Origin: Sipunculus nudus
Taxonomy: Eukaryota; Annelida; Sipuncula; Golfingiida; Sipunculidae
Length of the DNA stretch: 64,000 bases
Direction: 5' to 3'
Assembly: GCA_026874595.1 (NCBI GenBank)
Contig: CM049310.1
Coordinates: 54,437,058 to 54,501,057 of the forward strand
A program made the position numbers and the translations under genes. Under the pieces are notes generated by a model. That model saw only the letters and a list, made by a program, of their open reading frames with translations. It was not told where the DNA came from and made no database searches. Within the stretch, counting starts at the first letter, position 1; each line of letters starts with the position of its first letter. Positions 1 to 11,150 of this stretch are shown here, piece after piece.

Positions 1-270
1 CACAAACTCGATCTGTAACCTGTCATTATCTGTCCACACACCAAAAATCAGGCCAATATCTGCAGGCATTGCGAAAAAAAGTCTGTACATGTGTATTTGT
101 CATGAAAATTTCTATTTTTCATGAAATTTTCTATGTTCAGGAGCCGTAAAACAGTCAAAAGTAGGTCAACTTGGACGAAACACCAACTCGATCTGTAACT
201 GGTCATCTGCCCACACACCAAATATATCTGCAGGCATAGCTAAAAAAAGTCTGTACAACTGTTTGCATTT
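1..270. repeat. Partial tandem repeat, unit about 179 bp
   Basis: The motif ACTCGATCTGTAAC, followed by a 'ccacacaccaaa' block and an 'atctgcaggcat' block, occurs at about 7-80 and again at about 186-236. The unit is about 179 bp, and the first copy runs off the left edge. This looks like the end of a dispersed tandem-core element. No coding potential was seen. Confidence 0.55.
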
Positions 271-1748
271 CAGAATGACGGAATGACGGACATGGGTTAA
301 AAGCGGGGGCTTAAAAATTAGATCACATGATTTGAGCCTTCAGCAGAGTTCGCAGAATTCAGGATATCCCATATTGTTGATCTCCCCCAAGTTATTCATT
401 CTATAGGCCATACAATTGCTGATAGAACTGTCAATGGTAGTTCTGACTGTCCTTACTTGTAGCAGCATATTTCAGCCTTCCGTGAAGCAAAAATTGTGGT
501 GTCTCTTTTTAATAAAGTTTATCACAAAGTGACAACACTTCACTTGTTACCCCAAATAAAGCCAGACTGCCAGAGGTCTTCTCTGGCTCTATACATACAG
601 CAAAGAACCACAAAATGGGTCTCAGTGATTAACTTATGGAGTGCTTGGTGTGACGGGGTATGACTGTGATGTAGTGCATTTAATCTGCTTCATGCAACAG
701 GGGTCTGACCTCCAGGGAAGCAGGCCTCTCCTGCTTAGCGTAATGTAGCCCATAAGAATGGGCTCCTCAATTGCCTTTTTTGAGTGAATGATGCAATGTG
801 GATGGACTCCTCAATAGCTGTTTTTTTAGTGAATGATGCAATGTAGAGTCCATCGTTTGTGGAGGCATGTGAATGGAATAATTAACTATAGGGTAATTTT
901 ATCTTTTCAAGTAAAGAAGGTCAAAACCAGTGACGTTTAATAAAGCATAATTAGTATTAATTCTCAGAGATAAAATATGAAAATAAAGTATATTGCAGAA
1001 ATGAAGATCGTCTGACACTCAGAATCAGAAAACTAACTGCATATATGCGGCGCAAGCTTCCATCATAGTGAACTGCAGGGGGAGTGATGAGAGCTTGGGC
1101 AACACATGAATAAAATGTCATTCTTTGATCTTATCACTCAAAAACTCTTGTCCTGTCTTTTGATGAAAGTTTTAATCCTATAATCCACAACAATTCTTGA
1201 TGTTAAATGTCCTTTTGTCCAATAACATTGCGATAGCCATGTCATGTTTAACCCAGATCTGTTTTAGCTAGGGCTGCAGTCATTCATTATTTTAAGTAGG
1301 AACTTCTGAAAGGTATGATAATTTTACCCCTGCCTGTGTCAGTATAAAAGGTGCAAAGCGTGACCTATTATAGGGCTTCTCGCTATAGGCTGATAATAAC
1401 CACTGCAACGGCTACAAATGTTTGTATGAGCTAATGTTCATTCAAAGATAACCATGACAATGGTTACAAATGTTCATTCAAGCGACCGGGGTTGCTTATA
1501 TCTAATACTTATAAAAGGAATTCGGTCCACCTCTGTTCGCAATGTTCTCTTAAACTGCGTAGCGTATGATACTGTGCCATACCTCATTTAAAGGTTATTG
1601 TTTCCTCAGTGACATGGCTGACATAAGAATAAATTTATTTTTAATGTACACATTTTGAGTGATTTTAGTGTTTTCTGATCTGAGCAGAGGCCAGCACTGA
1701 AAACAGCCAAACTGCCTTCTGCAAAGACTGGATTTTCTTTGTGGTCAC
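271..1748. other. Non-coding stretch with small direct duplications
   Basis: No gene was recognised. A block of about 45 bp containing 'gtgaatgatgcaatgt' is duplicated at roughly 766-808 and 811-857. The phrase 'acaaatgtt' with flanking sequence is repeated at 1408 and 1465. Nothing else is structured. Confidence 0.4.
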
Positions 1749-2909
1749 TGTCACGGGGTCACCCTGGCCCGTGGCCAGGTTCGTTTGAAATATTAAGGAA
1801 GGATGCCCAAGAATAGCCAAGCACTCTCACACACACCCATGAACAAACAACTAAGACAGCAGGTATACAACAAACTTTTTGTATTGACTATATATACAGT
1901 GAATTTCAATAAGTTGACTTGGCTGGTAGCTGACGCCGATTTAAAGTTGACACAGGAACTGCTACAGGTACCAGAGGGACCTTCCCAAAAGTGCGATATC
2001 TGTAGACAAATAAAACCCTCATTTAATCTTTACGGTTCGCAACAAAATCTTCCCAAGAGAAATGTGTCACAAGAAGGGAGTTTTTAGACAGAAAAGCTAG
2101 AAGGACATATAGGATTTAAATTAAGACCGGATTTCAACAGGGCACGGTACAAGTTAATGGAGTAAATATGATAGTAATGAAAATATATAACCAGTTATGT
2201 TCTTATGAGGCTGCAATACAGTGTCTTTACAATGCAATAAGGAAAATTGTAACAGGCTCACCAACATTGCGTCAGAGTTTTAGGAACGTCTGATGTCACA
2301 GGTTGGTAGTGGTGGCGTTGGGTTTTCATGGAAACCATCCCTCACAGGTTTACTTCCAGTGCCTGGTTTCCCAACATTTTTGCTGCTTGTGTAGAGTAAT
2401 GCATTGCCAAATATTAACATGTAACTTCAGTCACTGTACAGTTTGGTAGAGAGTTTGGTTTACCATTGTTCATTTGGCAAAAATGTCCTCTGACTTCACT
2501 TCTATGGTTTTTTTTTGTGTGTGTTCAGCTCATAGGTGAACCTCTCGGTTCCAGGTTCACAGACCAACTCTGGCCCTCACACAAGATTCCCCATGCACCA
2601 AGACACAGAAACGTTACAGCCTCACTTGAGTTGTGTGATTACCAGGGCATAAGAAAGGACGTGTGACAGGGAGAAAGGGGATTCTTAACAAGCAGAAAAT
2701 AGATTAATTTAAAACCCAATGAATACACAGGGCATTGAAAGGCTGGACCTGACATGGTCCACTGCACTCAGTAAAAACTTGAAAACAGATCAGGGATTTA
2801 AGGTTACAGGACCTTACGGGCTCGGGGAAAGTTGAGGGCAGGGTTAGAAAACTGAGTCACATGTAAAAATATAGTAATAATTATCGTTTTCAGCAGTCAA
2901 CCTGTGACA
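1749..2909. mobile_element. Probable solo LTR of a gypsy-type element
   Basis: The segment starts TGTCACGGGG and ends CTGTGACA, so it has TG...CA ends and a 6-bp terminal inverted repeat (TGTCAC/GTGACA). It is flanked on both sides by the pentamer GTCAC (1744-1748 and 2910-2914), as expected for a 5-bp target-site duplication. At 1161 bp it is close in length, and nearly identical in its terminal hexamer, to the 1142-bp LTRs of the Gmr1-like element at 34 kb. The interior has no gag or pol. Solo LTR is an inference; a second copy elsewhere in the genome would settle it. Confidence 0.5.
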
Positions 2910-2914
2910 GTCAC

Positions 2915-3680
2915 CTCACACCCAGAAATAAGCTGATTTCAGAACTACCGTGCATATAAATAACCTTGCTTTCAGTGACGGATTGATGCATGTTTGGGCT
3001 GATATTTGACAAAGGCTCTGACCCACGTGTGTGTTCAGTCAATGTGAAAAACACATGACTCTGGCTCGCTTTATGAAAAGGAGGGGTTCAACCCAGGACA
3101 AATGACAAAACCCAACACAAGGTCCCCATTTCCAGAAAAAGGTTGGGGTGCGGGTTTGGGCTAACGTTCCAGGCCTCAAAATTCATCATACATGGTTAAG
3201 TTATAGGTCATACATAGTGAAGCTATGTTAGATTAATTTCTTCCTCACATTTACCTGTACTTTAAACGTCAAAGAAATAGTAACCAGTCAAAGGTCATCG
3301 AAAACTGGAGGGCCCCCGCCTTTCCATTCCAAACCACAAATTAATGTAAAAATCACCACTGACCAGGTCTTCAAGGTCAACATACTGGTGTGTGAATTCT
3401 TTGCCATGAGCACAGCGCCACAAAATAAATGTTAACAAAATATTTGTACATATATATTTGGGACTGTAAACCACTGAAAATCTATATTTTCTTTTAATTT
3501 TTGAATAAAAAAAAAGGATCCCACAATCCTGGCCATTAACACATCTCCCGAACCTGGAAAAAACCCAAGTATACCAGGTTTATCAGCTAGAGTACTATAT
3601 TTGTAATATATACGACTCTTGACCCTGTCGCATGAAGTAGTCACTACCTGTGACTACTCCACTACACTTCAGCCTTTTGA
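2915..3680. other. Unassigned non-coding stretch
   Basis: AT-rich sequence with no recognisable gene, RNA or repeat. Confidence 0.4.
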
Positions 3681-3689
3681 TATCAGTTT

Positions 3690-4010
3690 GGTTAGTCAAA
3701 CCAAAGGCCTCTCTCACACCTCCTCGGGGAGTCTACTGGGGCTGGCCTTAAACACAGAACAGAACGCGGAACAGGGTGAAAATAAAATTTTAACAAATCG
3801 CATATGTTGAAATATGTTTATTTACAAAAAATTATGTAATGAAACATTCACCAATTAAAAAGTTATGACACTTTTATATATTTGTTTCATTCCTTCTGTA
3901 AATAAGGCCCCAGTTCTGTGTTCCATGTTCTGTTCCGTGTTTTAGGCCAGCCCCAGAAGACCCCCTAGGAGGCACAATGTGAGTGAGGCCTTTTTTTACT
4001 TTGCCATTGA
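3690..4010. repeat. Foldback (inverted repeat) element
   Basis: The left arm (about 3690-3790: 'aaaggcctctctcacacc', then a 'ggggctggcctta' block) matches the reverse complement of the right arm (about 3890-4010, containing 'taggccagccccag' and 'tgtgagtgaggcct'). The arms are imperfect, and the centre is AT-rich. It looks like a foldback or MITE-type repeat. Confidence 0.5.
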
Positions 4011-4059
4011 CTGATTTCAAAGGCCAAAGTATAGTGAATGCCTGTGACCAGGTGCATAC

Positions 4060-4562
4060 CTCAGTTGCTCTGGTGCACTGTAGACCAAGTTGTGGCTCTG
4101 TTGTTAACACTGAGCCACAGGCTTGGGCTGCCTTCATTTATCTAGTGGACAAGAACGCAAGCATCTTCTGACAATGCACCTAGTTTAAGTACATGTATCT
4201 TATCTTGAGTATGGTGAATCAAGGGCGGTTGTTTCAGCCAGTGGAGTGCAATGCACGCATTACATCATCACTGCTGTATCTTTGTAACTGGACCATTGGC
4301 TACACGAGTTGTTGCCAGGATTATGCACTGGATTGTTTCAGCCGGCGAGGTGCATGTGTCACATTTCAGCTGGGTCAGGCAGGAAGGTAGTAGTGATGAT
4401 GTAATACAGCACTGCACACCACTTGCTAAAACAATCACCCGGACCGGCTGACCTTTGTCTAACAGAGCATGCATCTCTATCCGCTAGATAAATAAAGGCA
4501 GGGGCCGGTAGCTCTGTGTTTACAACAGAGCCACAACTCGGTCTATGGTGCACTGGGGTGTG
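4060..4562. repeat. Large imperfect inverted repeat
   Basis: The left arm (about 4060-4290) contains 'gttgtggctctgttgt', 'atttatctag' and 'attacatcatcactgctgta'. The right arm (about 4380-4562) carries the same blocks in the same order on the other strand. The spacer is about 100 bp. The pair could be two head-to-head copies of one dispersed repeat or a true foldback element. Confidence 0.5.
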
Positions 4563-4571
4563 ACTGATCAC

Positions 4572-4594
4572 GTGGGGGGGGGGGGGGGGGGGGT
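4572..4594. repeat. Poly-G tract
   Basis: A run of about 20 consecutive G on the plus strand, immediately beside the inverted repeat. It is prone to slippage and G-quadruplex formation. The exact length may be an assembly estimate. Confidence 0.8.
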
Positions 4595-4984
4595 TGCAGG
4601 AAGGAGGCTTGAGACATAGACACCATATGAGACGAATTCTGAACACACTCCACTACACACAATTTGGGGCAGAACTATAGAAACCAAGCTGCAGGCTACC
4701 GCTGATACCTTATGCACAATGGGTGTCGCATGATAAATTGTTTCTGACAAAGGCCAATACATATTATTTTCCTGGGAATTTTAATTTTGTTCATAACAGG
4801 AGTCTATTATAAGAGAGGTCCTGGGAACCTGGGTTCCCCGCCTGAACAGGGGTGTGGGGGCTGAGCCCCATCATAATCTTAATTCTCCTGTTCAAATAGT
4901 AAATGGTTCCCCATTTTCACAATAGATGGGGCTTCAATGGCAGATATAAATGAACAAAACTCGCCCCTGCTGGTAACTCATCTT

Positions 4985-5255
4985 CACGGCTCAATTAGTA
5001 ACGTGTAGGGCTCCTAGTCTAGAGATCATAGGTTCCATACCCGATTCAGGCAATTTACGATATATAGTAGTTGTTTATGTTAGAAGAGTTGGTATGAGTG
5101 TTGTCGTGATCACGAGTTGACATACCTTACACAAGTTACATCCATACAACATCATGGACGAGTGAACCAGCAATGTATCTGCAGGCGCCCGCTCAAACTA
5201 GAGCGGAATGACCGGAATCAAGTCTTATCTCGTGCACATAATAAACAAAAAAGGT
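4985..5255 (+). mobile_element. tRNA-derived SINE-like element
   Basis: A tRNA-like head at about 4987-5056 has an A-box-like 'ggctcaattagtaacg' and a B-box-like 'ggttccatacc' at the usual spacing. It is followed by about 180 bp of unrelated body and a short A-rich end ('ataataaacaaaaaa') near 5252. The anticodon region is not that of a functional tRNA. It is called a SINE by architecture only; family unknown. Confidence 0.45.
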
Positions 5256-5894
5256 CAAATATGGCTTTAATAAATATCATAAAACACGCTACTTGAGTTT
5301 GTACTTCGAAACTCCCTTGAATCCTCCATGATTGTACACATAAACGGAGGACCCGTTGTATGGGGTGTTAGCACTATTATATACAAGTGACACGATAATG
5401 TGCTACACATGTCTGGTATTCTAGGTAATTATCATAAATACTGCGTTATATGAAGATGTTATTTAGCCACCAAAATGTCATATCCCAATTGGTCTTTCCA
5501 TCGCAGTAAATTATCCAGTCTGAGCGGTTCAGAATTTTCGGTTTTTCTTTTCATAATGCGCGACCCTGGTTTAGGATAACGCTGCAGATACTTTCTGTAA
5601 CGTAGCGTGCATGACTGAGTTGGGGCCCGTCTCAGTCACGGTACAGGACATCTACAGGGAAAAGTGGGAGTTAAAATAGGGAATGAGAGGAGAGAGTTTT
5701 ATTTCTATTTTCATGTTCCTCGATAGAAGCGTAGCCCGTGTTCTATAGTGGCTCCAAATTTTGCTTGGACTTCATATAATGCAAAAGCTTCTAGGGATTT
5801 GCAGCTGAATGCAATCTGGGCCTGGGAGAACCTCAGGACAGTGATGTAAACAAAGCGTGGTGGTGAGCGATAATGAGGGTTAGTAGCAATATAC
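5256..5894. other. Unassigned stretch next to the TRMT1-like exon
   Basis: No confident gene. The reading frame of the neighbouring minus-strand exon stays open down to 5711, but that part matches nothing I recognise and probably lies beyond a splice donor at 5894. Confidence 0.3.
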
Positions 5895-6013
5895 CTGGCG
5901 ATCTGCATCACTGGGTTGTAAAATACTTTACATTTTGTTGGATTTGCGTGGTTTTCATTCAATTTTATATAAATGCCGTTCTCCTGGATTTCCTTCTGTT
6001 CTGTGTCAGACAT
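5895..6013 (-). CDS. Candidate first coding exon, TRMT1-like N-terminus
   Basis: The ATG at 6013-6011 has context gcgccATGT and opens a 39-codon exon plus 2 nt, ending at a plausible donor CCAG|GTATAT (5895|5894). The peptide runs from MSDTEQ to an EIQENGIYIKL segment and then a KVFYNPV motif. In the tRNA guanine-26 N2-dimethyltransferase family (Trm1/TRMT1), an N-terminal 'EG..I' segment followed by VFYNPVQ is conserved. The family's next residues (FNRDL) are absent, so an exon boundary here or a decayed copy is needed. No methyltransferase exons (for example DPYGS) were found at lower coordinates. It may be a first exon with the rest outside the window, a fragment, or a chance match. Confidence 0.3.
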
Positions 6014-7060
6014 GGCGCTACAGAACGGACAGTTTGTCCAAGACGTGACCAGTTAATCCTTATACACTTTGGCTCCCTCTGATGGACACCTCCGCAACAA
6101 ACAGGCATGGCCACAGTACAGTAGTTTCTTTCACTGACACACGATGGCGCCTGTGGAAGAGGTCGCGCCACGCACATAGCGAGCCCGACCCTCATGGACC
6201 CGGTTTGCGTTTGTTCCTAGAAAACAATTATACGAAATCCCTATTTCAACCGGCTATTTGACCCCTCTTCGAAACTTTTATCTTTTATCATAATTAAAAA
6301 TTTGATTATTGATCCTGATATACCACATTGAAAATTAAAATTATCTTATGCAGAATGGAGAGAATTTTTTCACAAATTACGGGAATTTTCCTATGATTTA
6401 AGACTTATAAATCAAGAACTCGTGCCAGATATAAATATTAAATGGGGAGGAGCAGTCACGGATAATGTTATCTGGAGGAAATATATATATATGCAAAATA
6501 TCACGGTAAAAATACAAAGATCATAAAATATTAAGATCAAAGCTAGCTATAGAATATTGGATAATTGACAACATTGCAGCGAAATTTTGTCGAGCATTTT
6601 CAGTTGAGAGACACCGCGGCAAAGTACAAAAAAATGGTGAACACTCCCCGCGTTGGCAATTTTAGGTACTAAAAATAAATGAAAACTAATTAAAACTCCT
6701 ATTTCAACTTTGAATTATCATTATCTTTCTATAACGGAACCTTAAATTTACTTGAATATAAAGTCTTGTTTCTTCTCAAACAAAATGACCTATTGCCGGT
6801 TCAAGTCAGTTTGTTGCGGGATGCTAGAAACAGTGAATAATGCAAGGCAGCATAGAATGACAAGAATAAATAGTGCGGTAAAGCTCATTGATTTTATAAA
6901 GAGATAAGATAGAGGGAATAAATAAAAAAATTGTGTTGGTATCATTTTTTTATAATGTTGGAGATGGTAGAAAGTGCTGAGTGTGCTACTGGTGAACATG
7001 CTTGAGAAGTGGCGCTATCTATGGTCTCTTTTATAAATTATTTCCAATAACAGCAGGGGT
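6014..7060. other. Non-coding stretch upstream of the TRMT1-like exon
   Basis: The first 200 bp are relatively CpG-rich, compatible with a promoter for the minus-strand exon, but no TATA box was identified. The remainder is AT-rich with no recognised feature. Confidence 0.3.
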
Positions 7061-7063
7061 AGG

Positions 7064-9055
7064 ATCTCTGTTAGCCATCACATTACATCCAGGCTACTGC
7101 TGGACATCACATTACATTTAGGCTACTGCTGGACATCACATTACATCCAAGCTACTGCTGGACATTACATTACATCCAGGCTACTGCTGGCCATCACATT
7201 ACATCCAGGCTACTGTTGGCCATCACATTACATCCAGGCTACTGCTGGACATCACATTACATCCAGGCTACTGCTGGACATAACATTACATCCAAGCTAC
7301 TGCTAGACATCACATTACATCCAGGCTACTGCTGGACATCACATTACATCCAAGCTACTGCTGGACATCACATTACACCCAAGCGACTGCTGGACATCAC
7401 ATTACATCCAGGCTACTGCTGGACATCACATTACATCCAGAACATTGCTGGGCACCAAACTTCATCAAGACCACTGTTTTGACATCACACTCCAACCAGC
7501 CCACTGACTGACATACTACTACATCCAGACCACTGTTTGACATCACACTACATCCACACCACTGCTGGGAATCACACTACATCCAGACCATTGCTGGGCA
7601 TCACGCTACATTTAGAACATGCTGGACATCACACTCCATCCAGATTACTTCATGTATTTGGCATCACACTTCATCATGACCACTGCTGGGCATCGCAATA
7701 CATCTGCACCACTGATATTAATCATACTACAAGAACACTGCTTGGCATCACCATGACACTACATCCCGACGAGGGTTTGACATCACACTACATCAAGAAC
7801 ACTGTTGGCCATCACATTACATCCAGGCTACTGCTTGACATGACACTACATCCAGAACATTTGTGCATCACAGTACATCCAGAACACTGTTGGAAATCAC
7901 ACTACATCAAAATCCCTACTGGGCATCACAATACATCCAGATCATTCATGGGCATCACACTACATCCAGAACACTGCTGGGCATCACACTACATCCAGAA
8001 CACTGTTTGAAAACACCCTACATCCACATAACTGCCGAGCATCACACTACATCCAGAACGCTGCTTGGCCTCAAACTAAATCCAGACCACTGTTTGACAA
8101 CACTACATCCACACCACTGCTGAGCATCACACTATATCCAGACCATTTCCAGGCATCACACTTCGTCTGGAAAACTGCTGGACATAACAATACATCCAAT
8201 CAACTGTTTGACATCACTCTACATCCACACCACTGCTGGGCATCACACAACATCCAGAACACTACTTGGCATCACACTACTGTTTGACACCACACTTCAT
8301 CTGCACCACTGCTGAGCATCATACCTCATCTAGACCACTACTGGGCATCACACTACTTCCAGAATACTGCTGGACATGAAACTCCACCCAGATTACTATT
8401 TGGCATCATACTACATCCAGACCATTGCTGGGTATCACATGACATCAAGAACACTACTTGACATCACACTACATTCAGAACAATGTTTGACACCACACTA
8501 CATCCAGAACATTGCTGGGCATCGCATTACATCAAAATCACTGCTGTGCATCACACTACAAGTACACCACTGATGGATATCATACTACATCCAGAACACT
8601 GCTGGGCATCACACTACATCCAGACTACTGCTGGAAAACACACTAAACCCAGAACACTGCTGGGCATCACACTACATATAGAAAACTGCTGAGCATCACA
8701 CTACATCCAGAACACTGCTGGGCACCAAGCTACATCAAAATCTCTGCTGGCCTCACACTACACCAGAATCACTGATGGGCGTGACACTACATCTAGACCA
8801 CTGCTAGGCATCATAGTGCATCCAGACCACTTTGGACATCACGTGACTTCCAGACCACAGTTGGACATCACGTTGTATACAGACTATGGCTGGAAATCTC
8901 ACTATATCCAGAAAACTGCTAGACATCATGCTACATCTAGACCACTGCTGGACATCACACTTCATATAGACCAATGTTGGACGTCACACTTCATACAGAC
9001 CACAGCTGGGTATCACACTACATCCAGACATTGCCGGACATCACACTACATGATA
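7064..9055. repeat. Minisatellite array, 29-bp unit, about 68 copies
   Basis: The unit contains 'catcacattacatccaggc' followed by 'tactgctgga'. Successive 'cattacat' starts fall at 7081, 7110 and 7139, fixing the period at 29 bp. The left block (to about 7440) is almost homogeneous. The right block is diverged and dominated by a second subtype with 'actacatccagaacactg'. Because 29 is not a multiple of 3 and the unit has no forward stop, all three plus frames stay open with a 29-residue period. That produces long His/Thr/Ser/Ile-rich open frames, which I judge to be by-products and not genes. Confidence 0.9.
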
Positions 9056-10861
9056 GCTTTAAGCCATTCTTGTAATTCACACATTGTATCACATTTCTAT
9101 CATTTCATTCCATCATGTACAGAAATAACTTGTACTTCAAGCTTCCATTTCTTTCTATCAATTAAAACATTACTCTTTACATCAATTCCATCATTTCATT
9201 CCAGAATGTTACAACTTTGCCCCAACACATTTTCCTTATATCATATCACATCACATATATCTCCTCTGCATCAGAATTCCACTTTCACTGAGATAATTAT
9301 CTCTCTTGTTAAAAGTAGAACAACTCCTCTCATGTTTATAACACCTGGTTTTATTGCGGTCTCTTACTTTAACATTTAAGTGTGTCCCACCTGTAGAGTG
9401 CGCCTTGCCTTAAATAGCATTCATGATGTAACTAATATAACACAGACAGTAAATATCTGCATCACAAAAATAAATACTGTATAACACTCAAGCCTGTTGT
9501 GTTAAAATGACAACATTTAATGTGAGTTGCCACAGATTACAGAATCATGCTGTCCCTGTTGAAAGATGTTAAATGCTATTTCTGTCATTTCATAGTTCTT
9601 AATGCAATGCTAATAAATAATTTAAGTAACAATAAAACATGCAAATTAAGTTGATCACCTGAATGTTAATATGGATGGATCACCATTTTTAGATCTCTCC
9701 TGGTTACCATTAGTATAATCAGCCATTAAGTCTTAATATACATAAATTAGTGATTATGAGACTGACAACACAAATGTATTGAACACTTACTTGAAATAAA
9801 CTGGCACTTGTAAAAATGATGGAAATATATACACAAATGAGAAATGTACCTTTCAAACATAACACATTTCAGAATTATAACAAATATTTATTCCTATTCA
9901 TTTTCTCCCAACTCTTATCCTGGCAAAATACCAATCATTTCATTCAACACCATTGATACAATGGGGCATGATTTATATAGGTTTAATCACCAGTTTAAAT
10001 CAAAAGAGAACAGAAACCTGATGATTTTTAACTGAGACAGAAAATGAGGTCCTTATTAAGTTGAAAATGATTGAAAATTGAGAGCACAAGAGACAACCAT
10101 GCACCGAGCATAATAAACTTCACTGCTTATTTTTAAGTTGTTAGAAACAAATTATGATGCAAATTTTTTTCCTGAAAGGTGTAGAATACTAAACTGGTAT
10201 GTCCCAGTTTTAGTTTTGGCACATACTACAAAAATAAACATAAATGTAGCCTAAAATATCCAGAGATCAGGACATGAAAATAATAATTAAATACCAGCTC
10301 AATATAACCATAGAACTATGATGTTACTCCCCCTAACAGCCAGGTCACACACCACCTTAACCAATTATGAACTTAAATACATAGTACTTTTACAGTTTAT
10401 TCCCTCCCTGTATTTAAAACACTGTCTTACATCTAACTGCTTAAGTAACCATGCAGTGCTATAATGAGATATGATTAACTGTATATTAATCTTAAGTCTA
10501 CCTGTACTAATATGGGATTAGCATAAAAGGCCCCCTCTGATACACATGTTAAATTCAACATCACCATAACAAAAAAGTTTATTAACTTTATACTTTTTAA
10601 CTTTTAATCAATTTGTTACACAGTGCCTTATAATTCAAGTCTTACATTACCTGTAGCCATATCAATGACACTGACTTGGGTCTTAAAATGGTCACTATAA
10701 ATAAACACATAACATGATTGAGTTGCTTTAATTTTTTTTTAATTTATTTAATGTTTACTATTTTTATTTGCTTTTTCATATGAAAGTTAAAACCACATCA
10801 GTCAGTTATCTGGTGTTGACAAGTTGATGAATGGTTCCAGAAAGTGGTAACAGATGGCGCT
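9056..10861. other. GS 3' flank and probable 3' UTR (minus strand)
   Basis: AT-rich with no gene recognised. The 3' UTR of the minus-strand GS gene must lie in the part next to 10861. Possible polyadenylation signals (AATAAA on the minus strand, seen as TTTATT) occur near 10743-10748, 10765 and 10579. Which is used cannot be decided from sequence alone. Confidence 0.4.
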
Positions 10862-11150
10862 CTACTCTCCAAGAATACAGGTACGCACCAGCAGCTCAGT
10901 GACGGAGTAGGGGTCACAGTTGGAAGATGGGCGCCTGTCCTCCAGGTATCCTTTACCTTCATCTCCTACAGAACGTGGGATACGTATACTGCAGCCACGG
11001 TTAGCTACGCCAGCTGAGAAGTCGTTGATATGTGAGGTCTCGTGCAGACCTGTCAGACGACGGGCGTTGTCTTTGCCCTCGTTGGGGTCGTAAGCACGGA
11101 TGTGCTTCTCATGGTTCTTGCCAAGTCTCTCAATGGCTTGTTCAATAGCA
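10862..11150 (-). CDS. GS: GS coding exon 7 (residues 274-369 and stop)
   Basis: The acceptor TTTTTAG precedes 11150 and the stop TAG is at 10864-10862. The exon encodes the C-terminal catalytic part: HIRAYDP, the flap glutamate E311 in LHETSH, R325 and R330 (phosphate and substrate binding) and the [12 protein letters not shown] block. It starts in phase 2, joining AG from exon 6 to make Ser274. The C-terminus ends in ILGE. Confidence 0.95.

Noticed and set aside
4985-5056. Functional tRNA genes at the SINE heads (also 33645 and 52690)
   Set aside because: The heads do not close into intact cloverleafs with proper acceptor stems and are followed by SINE-like bodies.
7537-8010. 157-codon open frame in the minisatellite
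   Set aside because: The 29-bp unit lacks stops in all forward frames, so openness is automatic. The peptide is only the repeat, and neighbouring units shift frame.
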